Origin: Alnus glutinosa | Taxonomy: Eukaryota > Streptophyta > Magnoliopsida > Fagales > Betulaceae | Assembly (NCBI RefSeq): GCF_958979055.1 | Contig: NC_084892.1 | Location: forward strand, 25,644,501-25,708,500 | Reading direction: 5' to 3' | Length of the DNA stretch: 64,000 nt | Part shown: positions 25,239 through 37,000 of the stretch, in pieces | Position numbering within the stretch: position 1 is the stretch's first letter | Layout of the letters: the number at the start of each line of letters is the position of its first letter | Translations under genes and position numbers: made by a program | Notes under the pieces: model-generated | What the model was told of the DNA's origin: nothing | Seen by the model: the letters and a program-made list of their open reading frames with translations, nothing else | Database searches by the model: none

Positions 25239-25612
25239 CTGAATGATGGGGTTAGAAGATGGTAAGAGGTATAAAAAATTTCTCCCTTTTATTCTACTTC
25301 GGAGGAAATCTGAAACAAGACTTTTCACTTTGAAATTTTTTTTTTTTTTTTTTGGTAATATAGATATATAAAAAGTTAGAATTATAGATAATAATAAAAA
25401 CTGGTTGTGGTTACTCGGTTATTAATCGGTTATTTAAAATGCAATAACTGGTAATCGCAACCAAATACCCGGTTATCCGGTTGCGGTTATTTTTGATTTT
25501 TCCGGTTAGCGATTGTTGGCAATTATTAGCGGTTACCGGTTATTTTCGATTAATAACCGTCCCGCTTGTACATCCCTACTTAAAATCATTCTATATCTGG
25601 CCAGTGATTATT

Positions 25613-25650
<38 letters not shown>

Positions 25651-26026
25651 GGGTTAGTTACCAAAAACTCAATCAATCAATTGCATTAATTTTTTTATTC
25701 GATTTTAGGAAATATTTATACACTAATTTGTCTTTCCTTATGCATGTTAAAAGTGTTAGATAATCCCATCATAAAGAGTAAAATCCTACATAAGAATCTA
25801 AAATTAATAATGTCACAAGAAAGATTAAATGGATTAGCCATATTACCGATTGAAAAAGAAATGTTAAAAAATACTTAAATATAAAAACTTAATAAGTAAT
25901 TTTGCATATCAAAATGTGAGAATAATGAATTTTAAATAAAAATATAATTTAAAAATAAATAATTTTAAGTAAAATGCCTCACTTAAACTTCTCACCTAAG
26001 GCTCAAAATATATCGAATCGGCCTTG

Positions 26027-26034
26027 TAGTGAGT
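26027..26034. repeat. 8-bp target-site duplication (right) of the outer hAT element
   Basis: TAGTGAGT, identical to 18002-18009. Confidence 0.85.
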
Positions 26035-27643
26035 TAGGATTTTTTAAAGATTAATTGAGACTCACACGTTAGAAATTGAAATAATTATAATATAAAAAAT
26101 GTTTATAGCATTAAATAATAATATATTCGATTAATTAAGTATGATACGGCGTTAGCATTTAGTTAAAGTGTTAAAAGCTCGCGTAAGCGCAGCGTAGGTC
26201 AGATTCACGTCGACCACCAATACAGGGAGCAATCAGAAAAGAAAACGTAGCAAGCTAATCAGTATCTAATCACGTAAACCCACAAGAAATCCTGTCATTA
26301 TCAACAGACAGAGACGGCAATAATAGTACAGTAATGCAAAGACCTTTTTTGATAATTAGGCCTGATAAGAAGGCGATTACCTTGGCTATATCATTGAGAA
26401 TGAAAAAAATAAAAAATAAAAATAAAAAAAATGGAAAAAAAAAAATCGATTAGCCCTCAATTAGCAGTACGACGAAGTGATGGCGTTGGTAAGTTACTTA
26501 GAACATTTACATCCTTTTATTTATGTGAAAAATGACTAACCAAAACCTATGTTAAATCGTAAATCAAACAAAATTGATAGACAAATCAACTAGTAGGTCT
26601 ATCGTTGATGGCAATTGGCGGTGCCTCCTCGTGAACCTCCACTAGCACGTGGTTCTCCATTGGATCTCCTTCAAGAATTCCGTGGCCTTCAGCCAGTGGC
26701 AAGATTGCTCAACCATCGCACCTGCTATGAGGATGCGTTCTAGAGGGGCTTCAACTCTGAGAACGAATATGAACAGTGAACATTAAAAATGCAAAATGGC
26801 TAAGGACCCGATTTTTTTAAAAAATATTCAAAATTACGAATACTGAAAAAATTTATTTTTTAAAATTATATTTGGATGGTTTAAAAAATCTATGACAAAA
26901 TAAGGTAAAATCTGAGTAGAATTTGAATTTTAAAAAACAGTATTTGAAAAATGAATTTCACTCAAATATGTCCTAAATGATTGGGAATGCTCATATGTGT
27001 TTGGCAGTTTGCTTCCACTTTTATTCCTGCAAGCTATACAAAATGAAGCAATTTCTTAAATTTTATGTAATATTTAAGCATTGAAAGCAGCTTCTTCTTC
27101 AAGAGCCCAATGGACTTCAGAGTTGCCATAAATGGGCCAAACAAAAAGTATGTTTTTGACGCAAATAGACGCGGGCCCAGAAGACCCACCCAAAAGCGAA
27201 TTAGATAAGAATACATAAAGAATCATCAACCACTGGGGAAAGGAAAAGTGGCTTCTCTTGATTGGGCTTTCTAAAGACCAAAGGCCATCCACCAATCCAT
27301 CTCCATGAAGAGAAAGAACAGATCGAGAGAGACTTCTGTTGAAATTACAAAGGACAAAAACATACATTTTCTACAAACTTTTTTCAATACGGTCTCTAAA
27401 AATAACATGTGTTCGATCCTTAAACGAGCTGGGTGAGTGTACACAAGGATCCAACGTTGAGAGGATCATATATTTATATATATATATTCCCTATCGAGAA
27501 GAACAAGGAAGGCATTATGGTTGAATCCTACGATTGCCCCACTAAAAATCCAATCCAAAATTTCTCTATCTTAGCCGTCAAAAGTGTTATCTGATAGGGA
27601 AACCAACACACGTACTTAGTTTCAAAGCACCAGTAATTGTATT
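26035..27643. other. Intergenic, no gene seen
   Basis: A moderately AT-rich stretch with short ORFs only. A less AT-rich patch at about 26580-26770 and another at 27100-27340 show no recognised protein motif or splice structure. Nothing supportable. Confidence 0.5.
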
Positions 27644-27905
27644 AAAAAAACCTTAAACCGATATGAATATGTAAATTTAATTAATATTTTAATATTTTTT
27701 TTTCACGTGTGGCCCAAATTATTTTTTAATAGGTGAGGTTCAAGACATGAAATATTTAATTAAATTGGGAGGTAAATGAATGAGACAAAGTTCAAACTCG
27801 AAACCTCTGCTCTGATACTATTTTAAACCGGTACTTATCCTAAAAGTTAAAGCCGATAAAAAAACCTAAATTTAATAATTTAATTAATACTTTAATACCA
27901 CTTAA
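27644..27905 (-). mobile_element. TRIM-like element, minus orientation
   Basis: Two related AT-rich ends (CTTAAACCGATATGAATATG near 27652; TTTAAACCGGTACTTATCC near 27822), each followed by TTAATTAATA(T/C)TTTAATA, flank a short interior containing CACGTGTGGCCCAAATT. On the minus strand the interior begins with a primer-site-like TAGTATCAGAGCAGAGG (about 27822-27805). This is the layout of a terminal-repeat retrotransposon in miniature. Related copies lie at about 35025-35225 and 37385-37650. Confidence 0.55.
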
Positions 27906-28927
27906 ACAGTCTTTCTATATGGTTTTATTTTTTTAAAAAAATTATGGTTACTTTTGTCTTTTTGTTGGTCTTAGGGAGATATCGACACAATTGGTAGTTT
28001 GAGGTGACATTGACAATTGTGTGGTATTTTGAGGGGATATATATATATTTAAAAAAAAAAAAAAAAAAAAAACTACAAAAAAGAAAAAGTACGTAGCAGA
28101 TTTTAGCAAAGTCAGCAAAGCATTATGACAAATTTGGAGGAAGAAACTAACCTGGGATGAGAATAGGCATGCCCTTTTCCTTCAATTATGTGCTTGAAAA
28201 TCCATTGATTCTGGACAAGTTCAGGTCTTCAGGTGAGGAGGTGAATTAAGGATTGGTTCTGAATGATGAAATTGAATGGTTTATTCAAGAAGCTATTGCT
28301 GAATAGAACATGCATGCTCGCACAGAAATAGGTCATCAAAAGGATCTGCTAGCTGTCTTATTCACCTGAGAAAGAACATCAAATTTGAGAAAAGATCAAA
28401 ATATGAAGAATATTAGCACGTTCCAACAGTTTCTGACATTTAATTCTGAAACTTTGAGTTTGTTCCTTAGTTCTGCTCAAGAATCCATACACTTTCCTAA
28501 CGAGAATAATATATTAGCCAATTCTCCAAATAAGAATAAAATAAAGTACAAAGAACTGAATGCCCCAAGTGATTTGCTAAGGCTTTGGTTTGTTAATTTT
28601 ACCGATATGTTAGAAATTAGAATTTTATGTTAAATTAAAAGATGATTTCAAAATTTTGACAGGATTTCGGCCTAATCCCACGAGCCTAATTAACCTGCCC
28701 AAGCTGTCTCAAACATCCAGAATGTTGGGGTTCGACTTCTTTGATTGCTCAACACGTCGCTTCAATCCCACGTTTCCGACCTTATGATGTTGTCATTAAC
28801 TTTATGTACGAAAATGATATAATCAAATGCTTCTCTAACTTAATAGGAAAGGAAAATGATTCTGCTAGTGCAGATATAATAATAATATTATGATAAACAC
28901 ACGACGCCCATTGAAAAAACATATAAC

Positions 28928-28967
28928 TAATGATGTCGTTTAGTTATATAACTAAACGACATCATTA
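28928..28967. repeat. Perfect 40-bp palindrome
   Basis: Arms 28928-28947 and 28948-28967 are exact reverse complements with no spacer (left arm begins TAATGATGTCGTTTAG). Flanking DNA is not otherwise repeated. It could extrude as a cruciform or be the relic of a very short foldback element. Confidence 0.92.
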
Positions 28968-29463
28968 ACATCCAGGATTCCAGGTAGATGATCGATGGCA
29001 TTCGTTCATTACTGGTTATTGTTACCAAAAGAATCATTAATAAAGGTCCTTTCCCTAGCTGTACGCCAAGGCTTTTAGTTGTTAATTGGCTTTGGTAGAC
29101 GATCTCATGATGTGGGCAACGGAGATGTCGTCTGTGACCCATCATCCTATCGTCATAGCCAGCCAGGTGCATGTTGAGAAAATACCATCTTTTGGTTGAA
29201 GAGTAGTTGGTTTTGATGGCCTTGGAATGCTACGGGGCAGTTCCGAAAGTTCGCTTCAACACATGGGATGAGGCTTGGGCTCGAATCGATCGGGGTAGAG
29301 GTCTAGTGTGCCTTAGAAACCGTGAACACATTTCATGCTTGTCAAATTGCGATGCGAAGAAGGGCACAAGGGCCGAGTTTGGGTGTGGGCAGTTCAAGGA
29401 AAGGTGACCCATTTTAGTTGAGTAATGCTGTACTTTATGAGGAATGCTAGGCCTTTTTTTTAG
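28968..29463. other. Non-coding stretch, nothing identified
   Basis: Around 29200-29410 the sequence is less AT-rich and open in more than one frame, but no protein family was recognised and no splice pattern was seen. It is treated as non-genic. Confidence 0.4.
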
Positions 29464-29632
29464 TTAGGGGCGGAGCTACACTTTAGCCTGGATGGCTTAG
29501 CCCCCGAGTCAAAGATTTTTTTTTTTTTTTTTTTAAAATAAAATTTAGTTTTGGCCCCCCCCAAAATATTATTATTATTTTTTTCAATTTCGCCCTTCCA
29601 AAGTTTAAAAGCTGGCTCCGCCCCTGCTTTTA
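29464..29632. mobile_element. Small MITE with GGGGCGGAGC ends
   Basis: The left end AGGGGCGGAGCTACAC and the right end GGCTCCGCCCCTG form an inverted repeat around a T-rich core with GGCCCCCCC. The same GGGG(C/A)GGA(G/A)C type of end recurs at about 40534-40715 and starts at about 48914. This is a common plant foldback element layout; the superfamily is not certain. Confidence 0.6.
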
Positions 29633-29751
29633 GGGTCTTTTTATACTGACATGACACATTGTATTTTTTAATAAAAACAAGAGAGAAATAAAACTGTAAT
29701 TTTTATTTATTAAAAACAGAGTGCTATGTCAGAATAGAAAGATCTCATAAC

Positions 29752-30484
29752 TAAGGGTATACAAACGGTTATAACCGATGGTTATTAGCTAAAATCGTTA
29801 ATCACTTATGCGGTTATTGCATTTTACCAACTGCAACCGCTAACCGCATAGGCAGAGACAGTTATTTTTATAACCGCTGGTTAGTGGTTATTGCGAAGAT
29901 AACTGGCGGTTGTATAACCCCTTTTCAATTTAGGTTTTTGGTCGATTTTTGACCGGTTTTGGCCACTTTTGGGCCACTTTTAATGCAAGCTTTTAAATCC
30001 AAAATAGTAACAAAAAATCAAAATCAAAATACAAATACAAATACAAATCTAAATCATAACAAATGCAAATAACTAAATACAAACAAATCCAAAAAACAAA
30101 CATTACAAATATATATATGGCAATGATACATGCACAACAAGTGCACAACTTCAATGTACATTAGAGGGGACTCACATGTGTGGATCGCATTCCAATGTGT
30201 CTTGGAGTTGTGCACTTGTTGTAATTTGAGCATTTCCCATATATATATATGTATGAGCTCCACCCTAATATGTCTTGGTGTTATGTACTTGTTGTGCATG
30301 TATCATCTCCTATATATATATATATATAAGCGGTTAGCGGTTATTATCCACTTTTCCTAAACCCTATAACCACTAACCGCCTTTACCAATGCGGTTATCG
30401 GTTATTTATAACCGCTTTTAAAAGCGGTTAGCAATTTTATACCGATTTTGAAACGATTATAACTGCTTCATTTGTATGCCTTTA
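29752..30484. mobile_element. hAT-type MITE with GGTTAT/ATAACC subterminal repeats
   Basis: The left end is TAAGGGTATACAAACGG; the right end on the minus strand is TAAAGGCATACAAATG. Both flanks are dense in GCGGTTA/TAACCGC words (29765-29910 and 30328-30470), like the inner hAT at 19169-25578. No exact 8-bp duplication remains. The middle was invaded by a foldback MITE (30118-30310). Confidence 0.75.
30118..30310. mobile_element. Foldback MITE(s) of the GTGCACAAC family, nested in the hAT MITE
   Basis: GATACATGCACAACAAG near 30126 pairs with CTTGTTGTGCATGTATC near 30289. An inner pair (CAACAAGTGCACAAC near 30135 and GTTGTGCACTTGTTG near 30207) also exists, so one and a half copies seem joined. 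Short AT runs flank both sides. Related copies: 32704-32840, 50963-51107, 52310-52401, 52440-52545. Confidence 0.7.
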
Positions 30485-31097
30485 TCCAAAATGATACTAA
30501 AATAACCTCTGACATTTCTAATACTTTGTATCACAATCGCAATATACTAACCATCTATTCAGATATATGAATTTTTTCCTTAAAATTCAGACACATAAAT
30601 TTTTCTGAATTTTACGGCCATCACCATTTGAAAAATAAAAATAAAGAAATGGAGATCCTTATCCGGTCCGGCGGCCCATTCGTTCAGAACATTTGTTGTT
30701 AACGAGTAACGCATATAAACAACGTGGAAGGAGAAAAGACAGCTACCATGTGGTGGCCCCACTTTGTATCCATGCGTCGTCCATATTCCTCACACCGACA
30801 CAAGACTATACGACCCTCCAATTGCAAACGAGTCACCACACACCCCATTATCTTATGGGGCCCACCCTGCTTACCGTTGCCATTGAATTTATATCTCTTC
30901 ATACGCAACCGATTAAACAGAAAAGTCAAAAGTCCATCCTTCGATCTCACATCAACGGCCCACAATCACTCCCTTTATTTGTCTCGTCACCTAATATCCT
31001 CCCCGTAATTCCTTTTCCTTTTCCTTTTTTAAGTACAAAGTTCACTTCACATGCTTCCTCACTCCCACTGTCCACTCTCTCTGTCTCTGGTCCACTC

Positions 31098-32696
31098 ATG
31101 GTTTCAGTTCTCTTTATCTTCGTCTTCACGCTCACGATTGCCCAGCTCACACATGCTAACCTCCCGGGAACGTGGGAGCTCCTGGTTTCCAATGCAGGCA
31201 TAGCCTCCATGCACACGGCCGTGACGCGCTACAACACCGTGGTCCTCCTGGACCGCACGAACATCGGGCCCTCCCGCAGAATGCTCCCCAGGGGCCACTG
31301 CCGGAACGACCCGAACGACGTCGTTCTCAAGCGCGACTGCTACGCCCACTCCGTCGTGCTCGACCTGAATACCAACGAAATCCGGCCCTTGATGATCCTC
31401 ACCGATACGTGGTGCTCGTCCGGCCAGTTCCTCCCGGACGGCTCGCTGTTGCATACGGGCGGGGACATGGACGGGTTGAGGAAGATCCGAATGTTCCATC
31501 CATGTGAGGGAGACGGGTTCTGCGACTGGGTCGAGCTCAAAGATGCGGAGTTGGTAAACGGCCGGTGGTACGCTACGAACCAGATATTGCCGGACGGTTC
31601 GGTGGCTATTGTGGGTGGGAGAGCAACTAGCACGATCGAGTATTATCCGCCAAGGAGAAACGGCCCCGTTTTGTTTCCGTTCCTTGCAGACGTGGAGGAT
31701 AAGCAGATGGATAATTTGTACCCTTACGTTCATCTCCTCCCCAACGGTTGCCTTTTCATCTTCGCCAACTGCAAAGCCGTATTGTACGATTACGAGGCTA
31801 ACAAAGTAGTCAGAGATTATCCACCGTTGGATGGTGGCCCACGAAACTACCCATCGGCCGGATCATCCGCAATGCTGGCCCTGCAGGGAGACTACTCGAC
31901 GGCCGTGATTGTGGTGTGCGGTGGGGCGCAGTATGGCGCATTTATCGAGAGGAGTACGGACACCCCGGCGCACGGTAGCTGCGGACGCATTGTAGCGACT
32001 GCACCAGACCCGGTTTGGGAAATGGAGGATATGCCGTTCGGGCGGGTAATGGGGGACATGGTTATGCTACCAACTGGCGAAGTTTTGATTATTAATGGGG
32101 CCCAGGCTGGGACCCAGGGCTTTGAGATGGCCTCCAACCCGTGTCTCTACCCGCTTCTTTACAGACCCGATCAACCGCTCGGGTTGCGGTTCATGACTTT
32201 GAACCCAGGAACCGTGCCTCGAATGTATCACTCCACCGCGAACTTGTTGCCAGACGGACGGGTATTGATCGCCGGAAGCAACCCGCATTATTTTTACAAA
32301 TTCAAAGCCGAATTCCCCACTGAGTTGCGAATTGAAGCGTTCTCGCCCGAGTACTTGTCACTGGACCGGGCGAATATCAGACCCGTGATCGAGGGGATTC
32401 CCGAAATGGTGCGTTTTGGAGAGCGCTTCGATGTATCGGTATCGGTCTCGCTGCCCGTTGTGGGGATTGTGGAGGTCAATTTTGGAAGCGCGCCTTTTGC
32501 AACGCATTCGTTTTCGCAGGGTCAACGGCTGGTCAAACTAGCGGTTACGAGCGCCTTTCCTGACGGTGACCGCAGTTACAAAATTCAGTGTACAGCACCG
32601 CCAAACGGGATGGTTGCTCCGCCGGGTTACTACATGGCCTTCGCTGTCAACCAAGGTGTGCCAAGTATCGCCCGTTGGGTACAACTTGTGGCCTAA
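31098..32696 (+). CDS. Secreted glyoxal oxidase-like protein (GLOX family), intronless
   Basis: A 532-residue protein of the galactose-oxidase/glyoxal-oxidase family: radical-copper enzymes that oxidise small aldehydes to acids, giving hydrogen peroxide in the cell wall space. An N-terminal signal peptide is clear (MVSVLFIFVFTLTIAQLTHA, residues 1-20). The mature part begins NLPGTWELL, followed by Kelch-type beta-propeller repeats with repeated LPDG and GG turns (111-395) and a C-terminal DUF1929-type domain (from about 425). Copper-radical residues are all present: Cys106 in TWCSSG, Tyr182 or Tyr183 in IEYYPP, Tyr377-His378 in MYHSTANL, and His470 in ATHSFSQG. The frame stays open upstream to 30693, but the Met at 31098 is the only start that gives a signal peptide. 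The gene is GC-richer than its surroundings. A foldback MITE starts eight bases after the stop. Confidence 0.95.
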   Translation: MVSVLFIFVFTLTIAQLTHANLPGTWELLVSNAGIASMHTAVTRYNTVVLLDRTNIGPSRRMLPRGHCRNDPNDVVLKRDCYAHSVVLDLNTNEIRPLMILTDTWCSSGQFLPDGSLLHTGGDMDGLRKIRMFHPCEGDGFCDWVELKDAELVNGRWYATNQILPDGSVAIVGGRATSTIEYYPPRRNGPVLFPFLADVEDKQMDNLYPYVHLLPNGCLFIFANCKAVLYDYEANKVVRDYPPLDGGPRNYPSAGSSAMLALQGDYSTAVIVVCGGAQYGAFIERSTDTPAHGSCGRIVATAPDPVWEMEDMPFGRVMGDMVMLPTGEVLIINGAQAGTQGFEMASNPCLYPLLYRPDQPLGLRFMTLNPGTVPRMYHSTANLLPDGRVLIAGSNPHYFYKFKAEFPTELRIEAFSPEYLSLDRANIRPVIEGIPEMVRFGERFDVSVSVSLPVVGIVEVNFGSAPFATHSFSQGQRLVKLAVTSAFPDGDRSYKIQCTAPPNGMVAPPGYYMAFAVNQGVPSIARWVQLVA

Positions 32697-32703
32697 TGAT
32701 TAT

Positions 32704-32840
32704 GGGAGATGATACACTCACAACCCTCACCCAATTCTCACACAACTCCCATTCACATGTGTGTGGATTCCATGCACGTGGGTCCCACACACATGTAAGT
32801 AGAGGTTGGGTGGAGGTTGTAAGGCAAGTATTTTCCAATG
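32704..32840. mobile_element. Foldback MITE in the 3' flank of the GLOX gene
   Basis: GATGATACACTCACAACC at the left pairs roughly with GGTTGTAAGGCAAGTATT at the right. The centre holds an inverted pair, CACATGTGTGTGGA and CCCACACACATGTAA, around CACGTG. It belongs to the same family as the copies near 30.2, 51.0 and 52.3 kb. It begins directly after the GLOX stop codon at 32694-32696, so it probably forms part of the 3' UTR. Confidence 0.72.
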
Positions 32841-34085
32841 ATTATTGCTTCTTCTTTTTCCGGGGGGGTTATATTATTTTAAATAATTTTTCTTCTTCTT
32901 TTTCGTTTTTAAAATTAAATTTGAATTTTTTTTTTTTTTTTTTTTTGGAGCAAAATGAAATTTTAATTGTTTGTAGACTTTGTAATTGAAGATCTGTAAG
33001 ACTGCAACTGTTGATAAAGAAACGGTAACTGTTGGTCTAGTTTTAATTGCTTTTTAATAGCATTAAATGCATTCCTCGGGGAAAGCAAATGTTATATATA
33101 GTTTTAAATATTTATTTTTTAATGTGACAGTAAAAAATAAAAATTCTTATTAATATGAAATATTTAAATTAATTTGTTTAATAATTAATGACGATTAATA
33201 AAGTAAGCACTTTCTTTTGTTGATTACATAAAGTAAGCACTTAAAAATAAGTAAAGTGCATGAAACATTTCATTCAGTGAGAAGAGAAGAAAAGTTATTG
33301 GTCCCAAACCAACCATTATTGTCCTCAGTGAAAGCAAATGCAAGAAAAGACTCAAAAGGGGGTATAAAATTGGAGTGGGACGGAAACCGTCCCCCTTGCC
33401 CTTCTTTTTATTAATTAAACAAGTAACTTTTAATATGGAAAAGTGTCTTTCGATGGCTCATAAAATTGTGTCACTTTAAATCCAATCCTGAAGATTCTTT
33501 TAGGGCCCCTGTCTCAGTCTCACTTTGGAAGCTTTGAGTTGTGAATCTCTCACAATGATCAGTCTCAATCCGAAATTTCAAATTTAAAGTTTGGGCTCAA
33601 TTTAGTCCAGCCGGCTAACATTTAAAACATGCCCGAGATGTCGTTTTAGATTATAAATTCTTTATAAACTGACGTGATAATTCATGTAATTAACTGATGA
33701 TTAATTTTCTTAAGTTTATGATGTTAATATATATGCCTTTTTATATATCATTCTATCTATGAATTATGAACCCTTATTTATGTCGTGACCTGGTAGTTGC
33801 ATTTGCGTTATTAGAGCCTCTAAGATCATTTATGAAGTCCAGTTATATTTATTATAGAACAAACCACCCGATGTAAAACTAAATTAGCATGTATGTATAT
33901 GAACGTTAATTTGTATTAATTAATTATATAGGAAAATTTTCAACAACTGAAACACATGCTTAGACAGACTTGAATCAGAAATATTGCATTTCCTAGAACA
34001 CTTCAAATTTCTGAATTTGATAATTTAGTTATTTAGACACACTGTACTAAAGCAGGAATAGTAGTACTATTCCATCATCAGTACT
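32841..34085. other. Intergenic between GLOX and NPF genes
   Basis: AT-rich with a T-tract at about 32926-32946. It lies between the 3' ends of two convergent genes. No ORF or element was supportable. Confidence 0.55.
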
Positions 34086-37000
34086 CTAAACCATACCGAC
34101 ATGATCATCATCGCCTTCATTGCAGTCTGCAACAGCCACCCTCTGTACATTCTTGTAAGTATACCTTCGAGCCAAGAACACGTAAAAGAACATGTTCACG
34201 GCGGCTATGGCCGCCAACAGCCAATAGAATTTGTCCAAGCGGCTAGAGTTCAAATCTTTACCGAACCAACCATGGCTATCCCCCGTCCTTGTTACGCGGT
34301 CAACAGCAGTTATCAACCAACTACTGAGGAAGTTTGAAGCTCCTATCACGCTAAGGTAAAGCGCAATGCCTAAGCTTCTCATGGAATCCGGAACTTGGTC
34401 GTAAAAGTACTCCTGTAAGCCCACCAGAGCAAACCCATCTCCGAAGCCGATGATGAGATACTGTGGAGCCAACCAGAAAACACTCATTGAAAGAGCACCA
34501 TTTTTGGGAGCATTCTCCACTGCGCCAAGTCTTTTCCTCTCAACACTGGCTGCAATCACCATTGTAACGATTGTAAACGACATTCCAATACCAATCCTCT
34601 TCAGGAGATTGAGGCCTCTTTCATTTCCAGTTGTGTTTCGTAATATTGGGACGAGGAATTTCTCGTAAATGGTCACGGAGATTATCATTCCTATGGCGGC
34701 AAGACTGTAGATGGAGGCCGGGGGAATCACAAAACCATTTCCGATCTTTCTGTTCATAGTGACACTCTGTTTGATGAAGAATGTGGTGCTTTGTGCTATG
34801 CATATGCCGAATGGCAGAGTAGCAACCCATATGGGGATCACGTTGAGAACAAGCTTCAGTTCCTCCACCTTGGTTACGGTTGCAAGTCTCCAGAGATTTT
34901 GCTTCTCAGCCGCCGGATTATTCTTGTCTTCAAGGATGGCCGCTTTGTCTAGAAATCTGAAATGCAAGAGCCAGAAAATTATTCATCTTATTTTGGTCAT
35001 GTCATTTGATAAGGATCGGTATTGTTAAAGTGTTGGTTAAGTCGGATTAAATTTATGTTCCTTATAAGCTTAAGTTTTTGAAAATAATTGTGATTTAATA
35101 TAGTTTCAGAGCGAAAGATTTTGAGTTTGAACTTGACTATGTGATTTACTCATATTTTAACTAAATATTTCAAGTGAAATTAAAAGTGCGACATTGTAAA
35201 TTTTTAAAATTTGAGGTAACGATTGCAAAACTCATTATAGTTAGAAGGGTGGACATGAAGTGTCCCAAACTGGAATGTTTTCTTGAAATGCTTACTTGAG
35301 TTTCTTTGTGTGGCACAGAAGCCTCCCTAGGGTTTTCTCCGTTTTGGGAATTTCATACAACTGATCAGGAGTGGAAGGGTGAGGAAGATTTCTCTTCCGA
35401 ATGGCTGCGACAAGAACTTGCAGCAACGGTGTCAAGGGGCTCCCTGTTGCTGTCCTGTAACGGTAAAATGGCCTTCCAATGGCGAAAATAACCAGCGACA
35501 CTGCCATGACTGCTGTGAGAATAATATACGAAACACCCCAGTTCACATGGTCTTGCACATAAACAACCACAGTGACACCAAAGAGGAGCCCAGAACAAAG
35601 GGCAAAGTTCCACCAGTTGAAATACGACATCTTCTGTTTTCTTTCTTGGCCGTGATCTTCATCAAACTGGTCAGCTCCAAAACTCTCAAGAGCGGGCTTA
35701 TGCCCACCAGTTCCTACAGAGATCAAGTAAATGGCTAGGAAAAAGACCACCTCGTGAACCTTCCTCGGTTCGGTGCAAATTTCAGTCGACTCACAAGCCT
35801 TGAGGCCTGGTACGAACCAGGACATCGTCAGGAGAATCAAACCCTGTTTGTCAAAGATTCTCGATCAGTTTAAGATTCTTAAATTGACAATACAACAATT
35901 TTGACTTAAACCGGATCATTCTAAATGGGATTAATTAATTACCATGAGGTAGATGATGGTTGAGATGAGCACTGTTGAGAATCTGCCCAAGTAAGCATCA
36001 GCCATGAACCCTCCCAACAGTGGCATCAAAGTAGTAACACCGGACCAGTAGTTAACGTTCCTGGCTGCTGTCTTAAGATCTTGATGAATCACCTTGCTGA
36101 GGTAAAGGATTAAGCTGGTTGCAATTCCAAAGTAACTCAGCCTCTCACTGAACTCGATTGCTGCATGTACGTACAGTGGCCAAAATTTAGTCAAGGGATC
36201 GATCTTAATTTTGTCCCCTTGGTCACATGTCTAAGAGCTAGCTAGCTACCCTACATACATGCCTAGCTATGAAAAAAGAACATGATCATTATTCATATCA
36301 ATCCGGCGAGAATAAGTCTTATGGACCTCAGTTCGTGCCCTTTTACTGTTGTGTTGTACTAGCCACGAAAAGTGGTAAAGCTGATATTCCAAGGGGTCTG
36401 TAGCCATTTTCTGATGATAAAGCTAAGGAATTGTAGTTTCCGATTGACTAAATTACAAAGAAGAAACAAAGTTGGAATTGGAGACTTACGTTGCACTATA
36501 CATATGTGCACGCAAAAGTAGAAAGTGAATTTTCATGTGTACGTACCTAAAGTCACTATTTTATTTTTTAAAAATAATAATAATAATAATAAACAAGAAA
36601 TAAACCAAGAAAATTTCAAAAACTCTAAAATCTAGAGTGCAAACTTAGAGCATTCACATCCTTTAGCTAAAAAAGTTATTTTTCTCTATTTTAACTACAT
36701 ACTTTTTCAAGTTATTTACATCCGACTCTTTATTTTAATTATTTACTTTCACTATATATATGGTAAGCGGAAAACAACTTATTTTGATCCAATTGTAAGA
36801 TCCCGACAAGCCAAAATAACGTTTAAGTTAAATTTAACAACCACCTTATCCCACATAATATATATTATATATATAGTACTGTCATGACAAATTTATTTCT
36901 TATGGTTTCATGATTCATATTTATATATACTATATATGCTAGGACTAATTAATCCATGACATGCATGGACAGATATATTGTACTTCGCATGAACTTGAAC

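Larger units (their letters stand above)
19169..25578. mobile_element. Inner hAT-type MITE (non-autonomous), interrupted by the gypsy element
   Basis: The left end starts TAGGGGTGTACAACCGG; the right end on the minus strand starts TAGGGATGTACAAGCGG. Perfect 8-bp duplications CTTAAAAT flank it at 19161-19168 and 25579-25586. Both ends are rich in GGTTAT/ATAACCG words in both orientations (about 19180-19320 and 25385-25560), likely subterminal transposase-binding repeats. Its own DNA is about 740 bp; the gypsy element fills the rest. No transposase coding. Confidence 0.88.
18010..26026. mobile_element. Outer hAT-type element (non-autonomous), host of two nested insertions
   Basis: The left end starts CAGGGCTGACTCGAGC; the right end, read on the minus strand, starts CAAGGCCGATTCGATA, giving a 14-bp imperfect terminal inverted repeat. 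Perfect 8-bp duplications TAGTGAGT flank both ends. The subterminal region has AAGGCCCCC words followed by A/T-rich tracts, a layout seen in plant hAT elements. No transposase could be read in its own sequence. Without the nested element it would be about 1.6 kb: 18010-19160 plus 25587-26026. Confidence 0.82.

Noticed and set aside
18002..26034. hAT insertion inside the LINE relic
   Set aside because: The LINE ends close to the left target site, but no LINE sequence resumes after 26034, so I treat the LINE as separately truncated.
30693..31097. N-terminal extension of the GLOX protein upstream of 31098
   Set aside because: The frame is open but begins at a non-ATG codon, and only the start at 31098 gives a signal peptide directly before the family's first conserved residues.
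31104..31733. Long reverse-strand ORF opposite the GLOX gene
   Set aside because: It is a shadow of the GC-rich GLOX codons, with no recognisable motif. The sense frame has all catalytic residues.
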